Origin: an uncultured Clostridia bacterium
GTDB taxonomy: Bacteria; Bacillota; Clostridia; TANB77; CAG-508
Direction: 5' to 3'
NCBI GenBank assembly: GCA_934130975.1
Contig: CAKOYU010000002.1
Coordinates: forward strand, 124,001 to 188,000
DNA length: 64,000 bases
In this document: positions 42,661-49,992 of the stretch, piece after piece
Position numbering within the stretch: position 1 is the first letter of the stretch
How the letters are laid out: each line of letters begins with the position of its first letter
The notes under the pieces: model-generated
Told to the model about the DNA's origin: nothing
Seen by the model: the letters and a program-made list of their open reading frames with translations, nothing else
The model's database searches: none
Made by a program: the position numbers and the translations under genes

Positions 42661-43167
42661 ATGATATTAAATTTAAAAATAGTTAGAGTGGACTCGGATT
42701 ATTGCGATTATTTAAGAAAATTTGATAATAAAGTTTCATACAATAAATATGAAAAAGAACTAAGACCATTTATTGGAATATTATTTGAAATAGAGAATTG
42801 TGAATACTTTGCTCCATTATCAAGTCCAAAATCAAAGCATAAAACTATGAAGAATACAATAGACTTCTTCAAGATAAAGAATGGAGAATTGGGTGCAGTG
42901 AATTTTAATAATATGATACCTGTTCAGGAAAATAATTATACAATTGTTGACTTGAAGAAAAAAAATTTGAATTCTTCAGAACATAAGTATCAAAGAATGT
43001 TAATCGAGCAATTAAATTGGCTAAATGCTAACTACAAACAGATAAAGAATAAATCATTTAAATTATATCAGTTATATATAAGTGATAAATTGCCTGAAAA
43101 TATAAAGTCAAGATGCTGTAATTTTAAATTATTAGAAGAAAAATGTAGAGAATATAAAAATAGATAG
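42661..43167 (+). CDS. toxN: ToxN/AbiQ-type endoribonuclease toxin
   Basis: The 168-residue protein fits the ToxN/AbiQ family of type III toxins, RNases that cleave A-rich sites and can abort phage infection. Family features in order: Tyr14/Tyr17 in DSDYCDYLRKFDNKV, RPFIGILFEIENCEYFAPL (residues 35-53), the active-site-type segment SSPKSKHK (S54, S55, K57), NTIDFFKIKNGELGAVNFNN, MIPVQENNYTIVDL, and YQRMLIEQLNWLNANYKQI near the end. The length is typical (about 165-180). The ATG follows GGAGGAA, 22 bases after the antitoxin terminator. The residue roles are taken from family knowledge. Confidence 0.9.
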   Translation: MILNLKIVRVDSDYCDYLRKFDNKVSYNKYEKELRPFIGILFEIENCEYFAPLSSPKSKHKTMKNTIDFFKIKNGELGAVNFNNMIPVQENNYTIVDLKKKNLNSSEHKYQRMLIEQLNWLNANYKQIKNKSFKLYQLYISDKLPENIKSRCCNFKLLEEKCREYKNR

Positions 43168-43237
43168 ATATGGAGAAGATTCTCAAATATATTTAAAGTG
43201 CAAAAACTAATAAATAAGTTAAAGGAGACCTAAATAA

Positions 43238-43867
43238 ATGAAAGATACAATAATATATTTGATTAGACATGCTGAAACTATTGATGAGAATGGTATTAGA
43301 AATACAATGGAAGATTCGCAAATAATTAATGAGAAAGAAATATTATCAGTAGAAGGAGAAGAACAAGCAAAAAAGTTAAGCGGAAATGAAGAACTGAAAA
43401 ATTTAGATATTATATGGTCAAGCAGTTATACTAGAGCAAAAGCAACTGCAAAATATATTGCAAATGCAAATAACTTACCAATCAATTTAGATGATAACCT
43501 AAGTGAGAGAAAACTAGGAAATTTAAAAGAACTAGGAGAGTTTATGAAATACAAAAGTACAAGAGATCCTTCACAAGAGCAACTATTAAATAGAACATTT
43601 AGAACATCTGATGGAGAAAGTGCAGAGCAAACACGAGAAAGGATGAATGAATTTTTTGATAAAATACTTGAAGAATATGAAGGAAAAAGAATTGCAGTAA
43701 TTAGTCATGGAGGTTCAATAAAGTTCTTTTTATTAAATTGGTGTACTGTAAATGAAAAGGTTAAACTTGTCTATAATGAAAATACAATATTAAATGTAAA
43801 ATCACCATGTTTGTTAAAATTGATTTTTAGAAAGAAAGAATTGATTGATTTAGAACAAATAGATTAG
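43238..43867 (+). CDS. Histidine phosphatase (phosphoglycerate mutase-like)
   Basis: The 209-residue protein opens with the catalytic YLIRHAETIDENG motif and shows WSSSYTRAKATAKYIAN, the LSERKLGNL acidic segment and VISHGGSIKFFLLNW with the second His. These define the histidine phosphatase superfamily. The substrate cannot be assigned; metabolite phosphatases with this layout are common. RBS AAAGGAGA precedes the ATG. It lies downstream of the type III locus with its own gap of 70 bases. Confidence 0.85.
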   Translation: MKDTIIYLIRHAETIDENGIRNTMEDSQIINEKEILSVEGEEQAKKLSGNEELKNLDIIWSSSYTRAKATAKYIANANNLPINLDDNLSERKLGNLKELGEFMKYKSTRDPSQEQLLNRTFRTSDGESAEQTRERMNEFFDKILEEYEGKRIAVISHGGSIKFFLLNWCTVNEKVKLVYNENTILNVKSPCLLKLIFRKKELIDLEQID

Positions 43868-43889
43868 ATAAAAAGTTCACATAAACATA

Positions 43890-43918
43890 TTGACAAGCAG
43901 ATATCAATATGTTAAAAT
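43890..43918 (+). promoter_or_regulatory. Promoter of a terminated leader before the GNAT gene
   Basis: TTGACA (43890-43895) and TAAAAT (43913-43918), spacer 17. The transcript would begin near 43925, 160 bases upstream of the GNAT start. Confidence 0.65.
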
Positions 43919-43924
43919 AAAAAA

Positions 43925-44067
43925 CATATTTAAGAGTATATCTAAGAAACAATGTATTTCGAGCGATATAGGATAACCAGAATAAGAGGTTATTTACACG
44001 ATGTATAGATTTTATAAGTCTTACAAAGGAGTCTTAAGCACAAGATTTCTTTGTGAGACTTTTTTTA
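43925..44067 (+). ncRNA. Leader RNA or small RNA ending in a terminator
   Basis: Between the promoter and the GNAT gene lies a ~140-base RNA with an inner TAACC...GGTTA hairpin (43974-43991 region). It ends in a strong terminator: AAGTCTTACAAAG (44016-44028) pairs with CTTTGTGAGACTT (44049-44061), then TTTTTT. An alternative hairpin, CACAAGA-TTTCTTTGTG, overlaps the terminator stem. This suggests an attenuator or riboswitch-like control of the GNAT gene. I see no T-box, preQ1, SAM or other known consensus. Confidence 0.5.
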
Positions 44068-44083
44068 TAGAAAGGGGAACAAA

Positions 44084-44599
44084 ATGGATAATTTAGTAAT
44101 TAGAAAAGTAAAAGTTGAAGACTTAAGAGATGTAGCAGAAATAGTAGTTAATGGGTGGCAAACTGCTTATAAAGGGATTGTTGAAGACGATTATCTAGAA
44201 AATTTAAGTATAGATGAAAAATATCAGAAAATGTTAAAAAACTATAAAGAAAATGGGTTTATAGTAGCGGAACAAAATAATAAAATTGTAGGGTTTTGTA
44301 AATATTGCGAAGGAAATAAATATACAAAAGAATATCCAAAGGTTGACTGTGAGCTATGTGCTTTATATGTAAAGACTGAAGAAAAAAGAAAAGGAATTGG
44401 TAGTAAACTTGTAAAATATGTAATGAATGAATTTAAGGATAAGAACTTAAAGAAGATGATAATATGGTGTTTTAAAGATAATTATAAAGCTAGAAAATTT
44501 TATGAAAAGATGGAGGGAAGTTATTGTGGTGAATCTTCATGTGTAAGAGGAAATAAAGAATATAAAGAAGTAGGGTATATATATAATTTACAAAAATAA
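44084..44599 (+). CDS. GNAT family N-acetyltransferase
   Basis: The 171-residue protein has the GNAT fold pattern: RKVKVEDLRDVAEIVVNGW at the start, FIVAEQNNKIVGFCKYCEG as the middle strands, LYVKTEEKRKGIGSKLVKY as the acetyl-CoA loop (R/Q-x-x-G-x-G/A type) and FYEKMEGSYCG near the end. The substrate is unknown. RBS is AAAGGGGA. The upstream leader with terminator suggests conditional expression. A broken GNAT relative follows at 44635. Confidence 0.87.
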   Translation: MDNLVIRKVKVEDLRDVAEIVVNGWQTAYKGIVEDDYLENLSIDEKYQKMLKNYKENGFIVAEQNNKIVGFCKYCEGNKYTKEYPKVDCELCALYVKTEEKRKGIGSKLVKYVMNEFKDKNLKKMIIWCFKDNYKARKFYEKMEGSYCGESSCVRGNKEYKEVGYIYNLQK

Positions 44600-44634
44600 C
44601 AAGAGTGATATTATATAGAAAGAAGTGATAATAT

Positions 44635-44864
44635 ATGAAATATTTCAGAAAATTGCTAGGAGATAGAATATACTTATCTCCAAGAAATAGTGAAGATGTA
44701 GAAAAATTTACAGAATGGTTAAATGTTATAAAAAATGTGGATTTAAGGAATATGGAAGGAGAAGAAAGTGCAATTTTGTAGATGGAAAATACTATGATTC
44801 AATAGAAATGGACATTTTAAATGAAGAATTTAATAAGAAATGTATAAGAAATAAAAATATATAG
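44635..44864 (+). pseudogene. GNAT acetyltransferase remnant with internal deletion
   Basis: The first ~35 codons read MKYFRKLLGDRIYLSPRNSE and continue EDVEKFTEWLN, a typical GNAT N-terminus. The frame then stops at about 44780. A different frame from about 44729 reads YKKCGFKEYGRRRKCNFVDG followed by KYYDSIEMDIL, a typical GNAT C-terminus. The central ~100 residues with the acetyl-CoA site are missing, so a large deletion has fused the two ends out of frame. It is not functional as an acetyltransferase. Confidence 0.75.
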
Positions 44865-44891
44865 TTGAGTATAGAATTTTTATTAAAAAAT

Positions 44892-44920
44892 ATAGAGCAC
44901 TGCTGAAAGCAGTGCTCTAT
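44892..44920 (-). terminator. Terminator of the 44923-46278 gene
   Basis: ATAGAGCACTGCT (44892-44904) and AGCAGTGCTCTAT (44908-44920) form a near-perfect hairpin with a 3-base loop just 3' of the minus-strand stop; the minus strand continues ATTTTTTAAT. Confidence 0.8.
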
Positions 44921-44922
44921 AT

Positions 44923-46278
44923 TTATAATTCTATATCTTGATCTTGTTCATCAGAATCTGTTGGAACAGAATGTATTGAATCATCGTTTTTTGATTTTAG
45001 TTTGAGAAATTTTTGATTATTTAATGCATTACGAATAGCTTTAGTTACGACTAATTGTTGAGATATAGGAAGCTGTTTTATAGTTGATTTTATATAGTCA
45101 AAATCTTCATCAATTTTTTCTTCAGCTGGAGATTTTGAATTATCTAAAGTTGAGTCAATAACATCAGATATTTTTTGCATAGCAATGCTTTTTGTTTTTC
45201 CATCCATTTTTCCTAATTTGCTGTTTATAGTTTGAAATTTTAAATTTTCACCATTTAGTTGTTTTATAAGAATATCTTTGCTAGTTTCATCAAGTGAACC
45301 AGGTAAGAAGTCATTTACTCTATCTATGAAAAATTTTCTATCTTCTGCAGATAAATTAGAAAAACGTTTACTTTTTGGAAGACTAAAGTCACCTACTTGG
45401 TCAAAAGTTTGTGCAGATCTTTTAGCAATGTAACTTAACAATTGTTCTTGTACAAATTTTTCTTGTTTTTCATCATATTTGTGATAGGTTTTTTCTCGTC
45501 TATCGAAATCAGTTTTTAGAATTTCATATTCGTCTTTAGCTAATTGTGGTAAATTTTCAGCAAACATGTCATCTATCAAATCATTATTAAGTGACATAAT
45601 CTTAGAGAGTGTTGCTATTTTAGGGCCACCAAATTTCATGCAATCTAAAGCAGTTCGTCTTGCTATTAAATCTAAAAGCTTAGCTTTGATATTGGGAGTA
45701 AGAGTTTCAGGAGTAATTCCTAATTGTTGCACTTCTGAAACCAAATAGTTGTCTTCCATATTTTCGCAATGCGCATAAAAACTAGATAATGTATCAATAA
45801 TTCTTTTTTCTTCTGCTAAAGCTTTTTGAATTCTTTGTTCTTCTAATTCTTTGTCGATTTTTGCTTGTTGTTCTTTTTGAATATCTTCATCTGGAATTTG
45901 TTCAACAATTTTTTGAGCAACGTTAGGACTAATAGGAGCATCTTCTATGATTTCTGCTATTTTTGGTGAAGATAAATCAGTAGCTTGAACTGCGTAGATT
46001 GTTGCTTCTTCTGATTTTACATCAGGCAATTGTTTGATAATTCTCACTAAATCAGCATCAGTTAAGTCGGTATTTTTTTGAAGTCTTTTCATAAATTCTC
46101 CTACTGGCATTTCAGGATGTGCTTGAATTTCTTCAATAGCTGCAGTTACAGCTTTTTCAGAAGCTTCTTTTTGAGAATCACTTTCTTCTATAACTGTTTG
46201 TACAGTGTTGACCCCTTGTTGTAATTTTATTTCTTTTTTCTTTGCTTCTTTATTTAAAATTCTATCTATTAAACTCAT
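44923..46278 (-). CDS. Hypothetical acidic helical protein, ~451 aa
   Basis: Not recognised. The ATG at 46278 (MSLIDRILNKEAKKKEIKLQ) follows AAAGGTGAT; a GTG three codons upstream is less likely. The protein is soluble by pattern, rich in Asp, Glu, Gln and Lys, and helical throughout. Residues ~45-125 contain repeating ~25-residue helical hairpins (MPVGEFMKRLQKNTDLTDAD, then similar units with Pro-Ile/Leu turns), residues ~130-175 are coiled coil, and the middle part contains KAKLLDLIARRTALDCMKFG. It is convergent with the GNAT genes and divergent from the flippase-like gene. No function can be inferred. Confidence 0.7.
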   Translation of the reverse strand: MSLIDRILNKEAKKKEIKLQQGVNTVQTVIEESDSQKEASEKAVTAAIEEIQAHPEMPVGEFMKRLQKNTDLTDADLVRIIKQLPDVKSEEATIYAVQATDLSSPKIAEIIEDAPISPNVAQKIVEQIPDEDIQKEQQAKIDKELEEQRIQKALAEEKRIIDTLSSFYAHCENMEDNYLVSEVQQLGITPETLTPNIKAKLLDLIARRTALDCMKFGGPKIATLSKIMSLNNDLIDDMFAENLPQLAKDEYEILKTDFDRREKTYHKYDEKQEKFVQEQLLSYIAKRSAQTFDQVGDFSLPKSKRFSNLSAEDRKFFIDRVNDFLPGSLDETSKDILIKQLNGENLKFQTINSKLGKMDGKTKSIAMQKISDVIDSTLDNSKSPAEEKIDEDFDYIKSTIKQLPISQQLVVTKAIRNALNNQKFLKLKSKNDDSIHSVPTDSDEQDQDIEL

Positions 46279-46429
46279 TAGTATCACCTTTCTTTCGTTT
46301 TATATAAAAATATTATACAAGTATATTAAATGCAAGTCAATAAAAGTTTAAAATTTTATTAAGATATTTTTTGCATATTGTGCTTGTTATTAATTTGTGA
46401 TAGAATATTATGAAAAGAAGGAGAAAAAT

Positions 46430-47452
46430 ATGAAAAAGCAAACAAAATTAGTAATGAATTTTTTTGTGTTTATATTATTAATAGTATTAACATTATATGT
46501 ATTATTAAAAGATCAGAATTTATTAGAAGTATTTGATATCATAAAATCAGCAAAAATAGAATTTGTATTATTGGGAATAATGTGTGTAGCAATTTATGTT
46601 ATGTGTGAATCAGTGAATATATCAAGAACATTAAAAGCATTAGGTGAAAAATCAACATTTGCTCATAATATAAAATATGCATTAATAGGATTCTTTTTTA
46701 GTGCAATTACACCAGCTGCAAGTGGAGGTCAACCAATGCAGATTTATTATATGCATAAAAATCATATATCTATTGCAAATTCAACATTAGCATTATTGAT
46801 AAATTTGACGAGTATGCAAATTGTAACAATTGGATTAGCATTATTTAGTATAATGATTAATTATCAATATATGAATAAGACATTAATAATTTTATTTGCA
46901 ATAGGAATATTGTTAAATTTAACGGCTTTAACATTATTGCTAGTAGGAATATTTTCTAAAAAGTTATCAAGAGCATTAATAAATTTTGTAATAAAAATAT
47001 TGAAATTATTTAGAATAAGAAATATAGAAAATAAAAAGCAAAAGCTTGAAGAAACATTAGCAAAATATCAAAACAGTGCAGATTATATAAAAAATAATAA
47101 AAGATTAATTTTTAGAACAATACTTACAACATTAGTACAATATATATCATATTACAGTGTTACATATTGTACATATCGAGCATTAGGATTTGCAGATCAT
47201 AATGTACTAGAAATATTAACAATGCAAGCAGTATTATATGGAACAGTTTCTGGAATACCTTCTCCAGGGGCAGTTGGAGTTACAGAAGGTGCATTTATTG
47301 AAATATTTAGAAATATTTATCCACAAAATATGATTAAGAGTGCAGTTCTGTTAAATAGAGGAATTAACTTCTATTTACTTAATATTGTGTGTGGAACAGT
47401 AACTATAATAAATCAGTTAGTTTCAAAAGACGATACAAAACAGTTGAACTAA
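46430..47452 (+). CDS. Lysylphosphatidylglycerol synthase-type membrane protein (flippase domain, UPF0104)
   Basis: The 340-residue protein has about eight membrane helices and the UPF0104/LPG-synthase TM-region pattern: ALIGFFFSAITPAASGGQPM near residue 85, then SGIPSPGAVGVTEGAFIEIF near 280. These segments are characteristic of AglD/MprF-type membrane domains. There is no aminoacyl-transferase domain, so it is a stand-alone flippase-like protein. The ATG at 46430 follows AGAAGGAG; an earlier in-frame TTG-type start is rejected. It is followed by an alpha/beta hydrolase gene. Confidence 0.85.
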   Translation: MKKQTKLVMNFFVFILLIVLTLYVLLKDQNLLEVFDIIKSAKIEFVLLGIMCVAIYVMCESVNISRTLKALGEKSTFAHNIKYALIGFFFSAITPAASGGQPMQIYYMHKNHISIANSTLALLINLTSMQIVTIGLALFSIMINYQYMNKTLIILFAIGILLNLTALTLLLVGIFSKKLSRALINFVIKILKLFRIRNIENKKQKLEETLAKYQNSADYIKNNKRLIFRTILTTLVQYISYYSVTYCTYRALGFADHNVLEILTMQAVLYGTVSGIPSPGAVGVTEGAFIEIFRNIYPQNMIKSAVLLNRGINFYLLNIVCGTVTIINQLVSKDDTKQLN

Positions 47453-47471
47453 AGAGTCAGTTCAGTCATAT

Positions 47472-47507
47472 TTCCTCTGCTTTTATGATATAAATAAAGC
47501 GGAGGAA
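47472..47507 (+). promoter_or_regulatory. Hairpin covering the ribosome site of the hydrolase gene
   Basis: TTCCTCTGCTTT (47472-47483) pairs with AAAGCGGAGGAA (47496-47507) with one U-G pair. The right arm is the GGAGGAA ribosome site of the gene at 47514. The hairpin would block translation unless opened. ATTTTAT follows it, so it could alternatively act as a weak terminator. Confidence 0.6.
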
Positions 47508-47513
47508 TTTTAT

Positions 47514-48497
47514 ATGAATAAGATAAAGAAAGTATTGGCAATAATAATAGTTGCAATTATATTAATAGGAGTGTTATTAACAGTGGGAATAGGAAACTAT
47601 TTTGTTAATTATGCCATTGCAAGAAGCGGTGATGGTGGAAACAGAGAAATAAAAGAGGAGTCTAAAATAGAAGTATTAAGTGAAGATGAGCAACTTATAG
47701 AGAATAATCGTAAATCTGCAAATGAATCTGCTCAAAATTGGGCTTCTAATATTGTAAATAAAAAAGTTGAAATAAAAGCTGATGATGGAGTTACTTTAAG
47801 AGGCACTGAATATATAACAGACGAAAATACTGAAAATTGGGCAATTGTTTTACATGGATATAGAGCAGAGACAAAATCAGTGTTAACAATAGGAGAACAT
47901 TTTTCAGAAAAAGGATACAATGTGTTAATTCCAAGCATGAGAGCTTGTGCAGATAGTGATGGCGAATTTGTAGGAATGGGCTGGCTTGATAAAGATGATT
48001 TAAAGTGTTGGATTAATTTAATTATCACAGAAAATCCTAATGCTAAAATTATACTACATGGTTCATCAATGGGAGCTGCAACTGTATTGATGGCATCAGG
48101 AGATGAATTACCTACAAATGTAAAAGCAATTATAGCTGATAGTGGATATACTTCAGTTTGGGATATTTTCGCATCAGAAGCAAAAGCAAGGTTTGGATTA
48201 CCAACATTTCCAGTTTTAAATATGTTCCAAGTTGTTGCTAAAGTAAGGGCTGGTTATAATATAAAGAAAGCTTCTGCATTAGAACAAGTAAAAAATAGTA
48301 AAACACCAATATTATTTATACATGGTGACAAAGATGATTTTGTTCCAAAAAGTATGTGTGAGTCTTTGTATGATTCCGCTAATTGCATAAAAGATAAATT
48401 AATTATTAGTGGTGCTGGACATACAGATTCTAAGTATAAAGAACCAGATACTTATTATAATAAGATTTTTGAATTTATTGATAAAGTAAAGGACTAG
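47514..48497 (+). CDS. Alpha/beta hydrolase, membrane anchored
   Basis: The 327-residue protein has an N-terminal membrane helix (residues ~7-30) and an alpha/beta hydrolase domain of the FrsA/dipeptidyl-peptidase-like type. The strand WAIVLHGYRAETKS supplies the oxyanion region, the nucleophile elbow is LHGSSMGAAT with Ser near residue 184, the acid is in FIHGDKDDFVP and the His in SGAGHTDSKY. It probably acts on the outer face of the membrane; the substrate is unknown. Its ribosome site is inside a hairpin. A terminator follows at 48507. Confidence 0.86.
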   Translation: MNKIKKVLAIIIVAIILIGVLLTVGIGNYFVNYAIARSGDGGNREIKEESKIEVLSEDEQLIENNRKSANESAQNWASNIVNKKVEIKADDGVTLRGTEYITDENTENWAIVLHGYRAETKSVLTIGEHFSEKGYNVLIPSMRACADSDGEFVGMGWLDKDDLKCWINLIITENPNAKIILHGSSMGAATVLMASGDELPTNVKAIIADSGYTSVWDIFASEAKARFGLPTFPVLNMFQVVAKVRAGYNIKKASALEQVKNSKTPILFIHGDKDDFVPKSMCESLYDSANCIKDKLIISGAGHTDSKYKEPDTYYNKIFEFIDKVKD

Positions 48498-48506
48498 ACA
48501 AATATG

Positions 48507-48565
48507 GTGAGTCTTAGATTTTCTTAAAATTTTCATTTGATAGAAGATCTAAGATTCACTTTTTG
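48507..48565 (+). terminator. Terminator after the hydrolase gene
   Basis: GTGAGTCTTAGAT (48507-48519) pairs with ATCTAAGATTCAC (48547-48559), then TTTTTG. Confidence 0.85.
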
Positions 48566-48612
48566 TTAATTATTAACATAATGTTGACAAAAGACTGCAA
48601 ATGTTGTATAAT
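48564..48612 (+). promoter_or_regulatory. Consensus promoter with upstream palindrome
   Basis: TTGACA (48584-48589) and TATAAT (48607-48612) are exact consensus with a 17-base spacer. Just upstream, TGTTAATTATTAACA (48564-48578) is a perfect 15-base palindrome that could be an operator. The transcript starts near 48619 with a GTTAAGC-AAGA-GCTTAA hairpin at its 5' end. Confidence 0.75.
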
Positions 48613-48694
48613 AATGTGTGTTAAGCAAGAGCTTAATGCAGATAAATGAAAGGGGGAACTTTGTAACCTGAACAAAATTACAAGAGGAGGGAAA

Positions 48695-48727
48695 ATGATG
48701 GAAAAGACATCAAAAAAGAGTAACTAG
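48695..48727 (+). CDS. Leader mini-ORF 1 (10 aa)
   Basis: ATGATG at 48695 follows GAGGAGGG by five bases and encodes MMEKTSKKSN before a TAG. The strong ribosome site makes translation likely. It may serve as a leader peptide or couple translation to the genes downstream. Confidence 0.4.
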   Translation: MMEKTSKKSN

Positions 48728-48751
48728 CAACTAAGCAGGAGGAAAGTTCAA

Positions 48752-48802
48752 ATGGTAGAAAGTAATAAGAACCCTAAAAATAAATTCAATGGTATGTTTT
48801 AA
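48752..48802 (+). CDS. Leader mini-ORF 2 (16 aa)
   Basis: The ATG at 48752 follows GGAGGA and encodes MVESNKNPKNKFNGMF. The stop lies 15 bases before the next start, with the ribosome site of the next gene in between. Like mini-ORF 1 it is hydrophilic and basic. Confidence 0.4.
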   Translation: MVESNKNPKNKFNGMF

Positions 48803-48817
48803 CAGGAGGATTTCAAT

Positions 48818-49306
48818 ATGACAAGAACAGAATTAGTTTGCAATGTAATCGTTATGGCAGTATGTTTTTTAACAGCAACAAAGATTTTGGCAAATATTGT
48901 GAGAGAAGGAAAAGTAGACCGGATTTTAGACGCAGTTGTGTATGTCATTTTTGCCGTATACTCATCTTTTGGTTTTGCTACACTGCTTGTGTATTATGAA
49001 TCAGTGAAATTTGAGTTGTGGCTGTTGGCACTGTTAGGAGTTTCTATTTTTGGAGCACATTTTACAATTTCAGCTTGTATTGGATTGTTCATGAAGAGAA
49101 GAGACGAGGAGAGAAAATGGAAAAGTAAGTTCAAAAGAGAGGAAAATAACGAATTTGTAACTGCTCCAAATTTAGCAGAAGTAACTAACAGTTGCATGGT
49201 TACGAAAGGAGATAATATTGTCAACATTGAAAATTATTGTAGAGTAAACAATGCTTGTACAACATCTGATGCCAGAAATGGTAAAAGAAGAAGACGTAAA
49301 AAATAA
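48818..49306 (+). CDS. Hypothetical membrane protein with basic tail, 162 aa
   Basis: Unrecognised. Three membrane helices fill residues ~8-95 (VCNVIVMAVCFLTATKIL, AVVYVIFAVYSSFGFATLLV and LWLLALLGVSIFGAHFTISA). A cytoplasmic tail of ~65 residues follows, ending in GKRRRRKK. RBS is CAGGAGGA. It is the third ORF of a transcript with two mini-ORFs and precedes a soluble unknown at 49348. Codons such as CGG, GTC and ATC are commoner than in the flanking genes, suggesting foreign origin. Confidence 0.65.
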   Translation: MTRTELVCNVIVMAVCFLTATKILANIVREGKVDRILDAVVYVIFAVYSSFGFATLLVYYESVKFELWLLALLGVSIFGAHFTISACIGLFMKRRDEERKWKSKFKREENNEFVTAPNLAEVTNSCMVTKGDNIVNIENYCRVNNACTTSDARNGKRRRRKK

Positions 49307-49347
49307 ACATATCAATTAAATATGGCAAATGCCAGGAGGAATTAAAT

Positions 49348-49797
49348 ATGAAATTACGGTTAAAAAAGAATGCAGTCATCAGATTAGAACTTATTGGTAC
49401 AGGAAAACCGTTTTACAAAGTAGGAAAAGTCGCAAATGTTTTTGAGGATGAGGTTGTACTCGTTGAGCAGATTGGCATTAAAGTTAAAGAAAAATATAAT
49501 GACTGGTTGCCAGGAGTGCAGGAATATGATCAGAAACGAACTATTGACGGTAAGGAGATTCATGTTAATAGGGCTTTGATAGCTAGTTGGGAATATGTTA
49601 CTAAAGACGTAGCGATGATATTACCACATTTACTCGAAAAACAGGACTTAGAAAAAGCAACAATTACATATTATGATGAAAATGGATATTGCTATGGTGA
49701 GAAAACTGATTTTGGTGATATTCCAGATAGTTCATCAAGTTATATTGCTGTAGGTCTTCCTGAAGATGATTCTGATGGATTGGAATTAAGCCTGTAA
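49348..49797 (+). CDS. Hypothetical protein, 149 aa
   Basis: Unrecognised. The ATG follows CAGGAGGAA. The first half alternates strands (MKLRLKKNAVIRLELIGTGK, VANVFEDEVVLVEQIGIKV) in an SH3- or OB-like pattern, and the second half is more mixed with an acidic Ser-rich end (DSSSSYIAVGLPEDDSDG). No signal peptide. It follows the membrane protein by 41 bases and ends at a terminator. Composition again differs from the AT-rich housekeeping genes. Confidence 0.65.
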   Translation: MKLRLKKNAVIRLELIGTGKPFYKVGKVANVFEDEVVLVEQIGIKVKEKYNDWLPGVQEYDQKRTIDGKEIHVNRALIASWEYVTKDVAMILPHLLEKQDLEKATITYYDENGYCYGEKTDFGDIPDSSSSYIAVGLPEDDSDGLELSL

Positions 49798-49808
49798 TTT
49801 TAATAGAG

Positions 49809-49845
49809 AAAAGTCAATTTGTGTTAAAACAAATTGGCTTTTTTC
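49809..49845 (+). terminator. Terminator after the 49348 gene
   Basis: AAAAGTCAATTTGT (49809-49822) pairs with ACAAATTGGCTTTT (49829-49842), followed by TTC. Confidence 0.85.
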
Positions 49846-49877
49846 TTTAAAATTAAAAACGTTTTTTATGCTATCTA

Positions 49878-49924
49878 TTGACAAAACGTTATTTCCATAT
49901 TATAATGTTAACCGTAGTTAACAT
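49878..49924 (+). promoter_or_regulatory. suf operon promoter with palindromic operator
   Basis: TTGACA (49878-49883) and TATAAT (49901-49906), spacer 17. A perfect inverted repeat, ATGTTAAC-CGTA-GTTAACAT (49905-49924), overlaps the end of the -10 and the start site. Its position predicts repression, most simply by the DtxR-type regulator encoded next. Confidence 0.75.
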
Positions 49925-49992
49925 CTGCTATAAGTTGTCAAAAAGTCCAAATATTTCGATATGACAATTTATTGCAGAAAAAGGAGAAAGAT

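Noticed and set aside
43925..44067. T-box or other known riboswitch
   Set aside because: No T-box sequence (AGGGTGG-type) or specifier loop, and no known riboswitch consensus could be recognised by eye.
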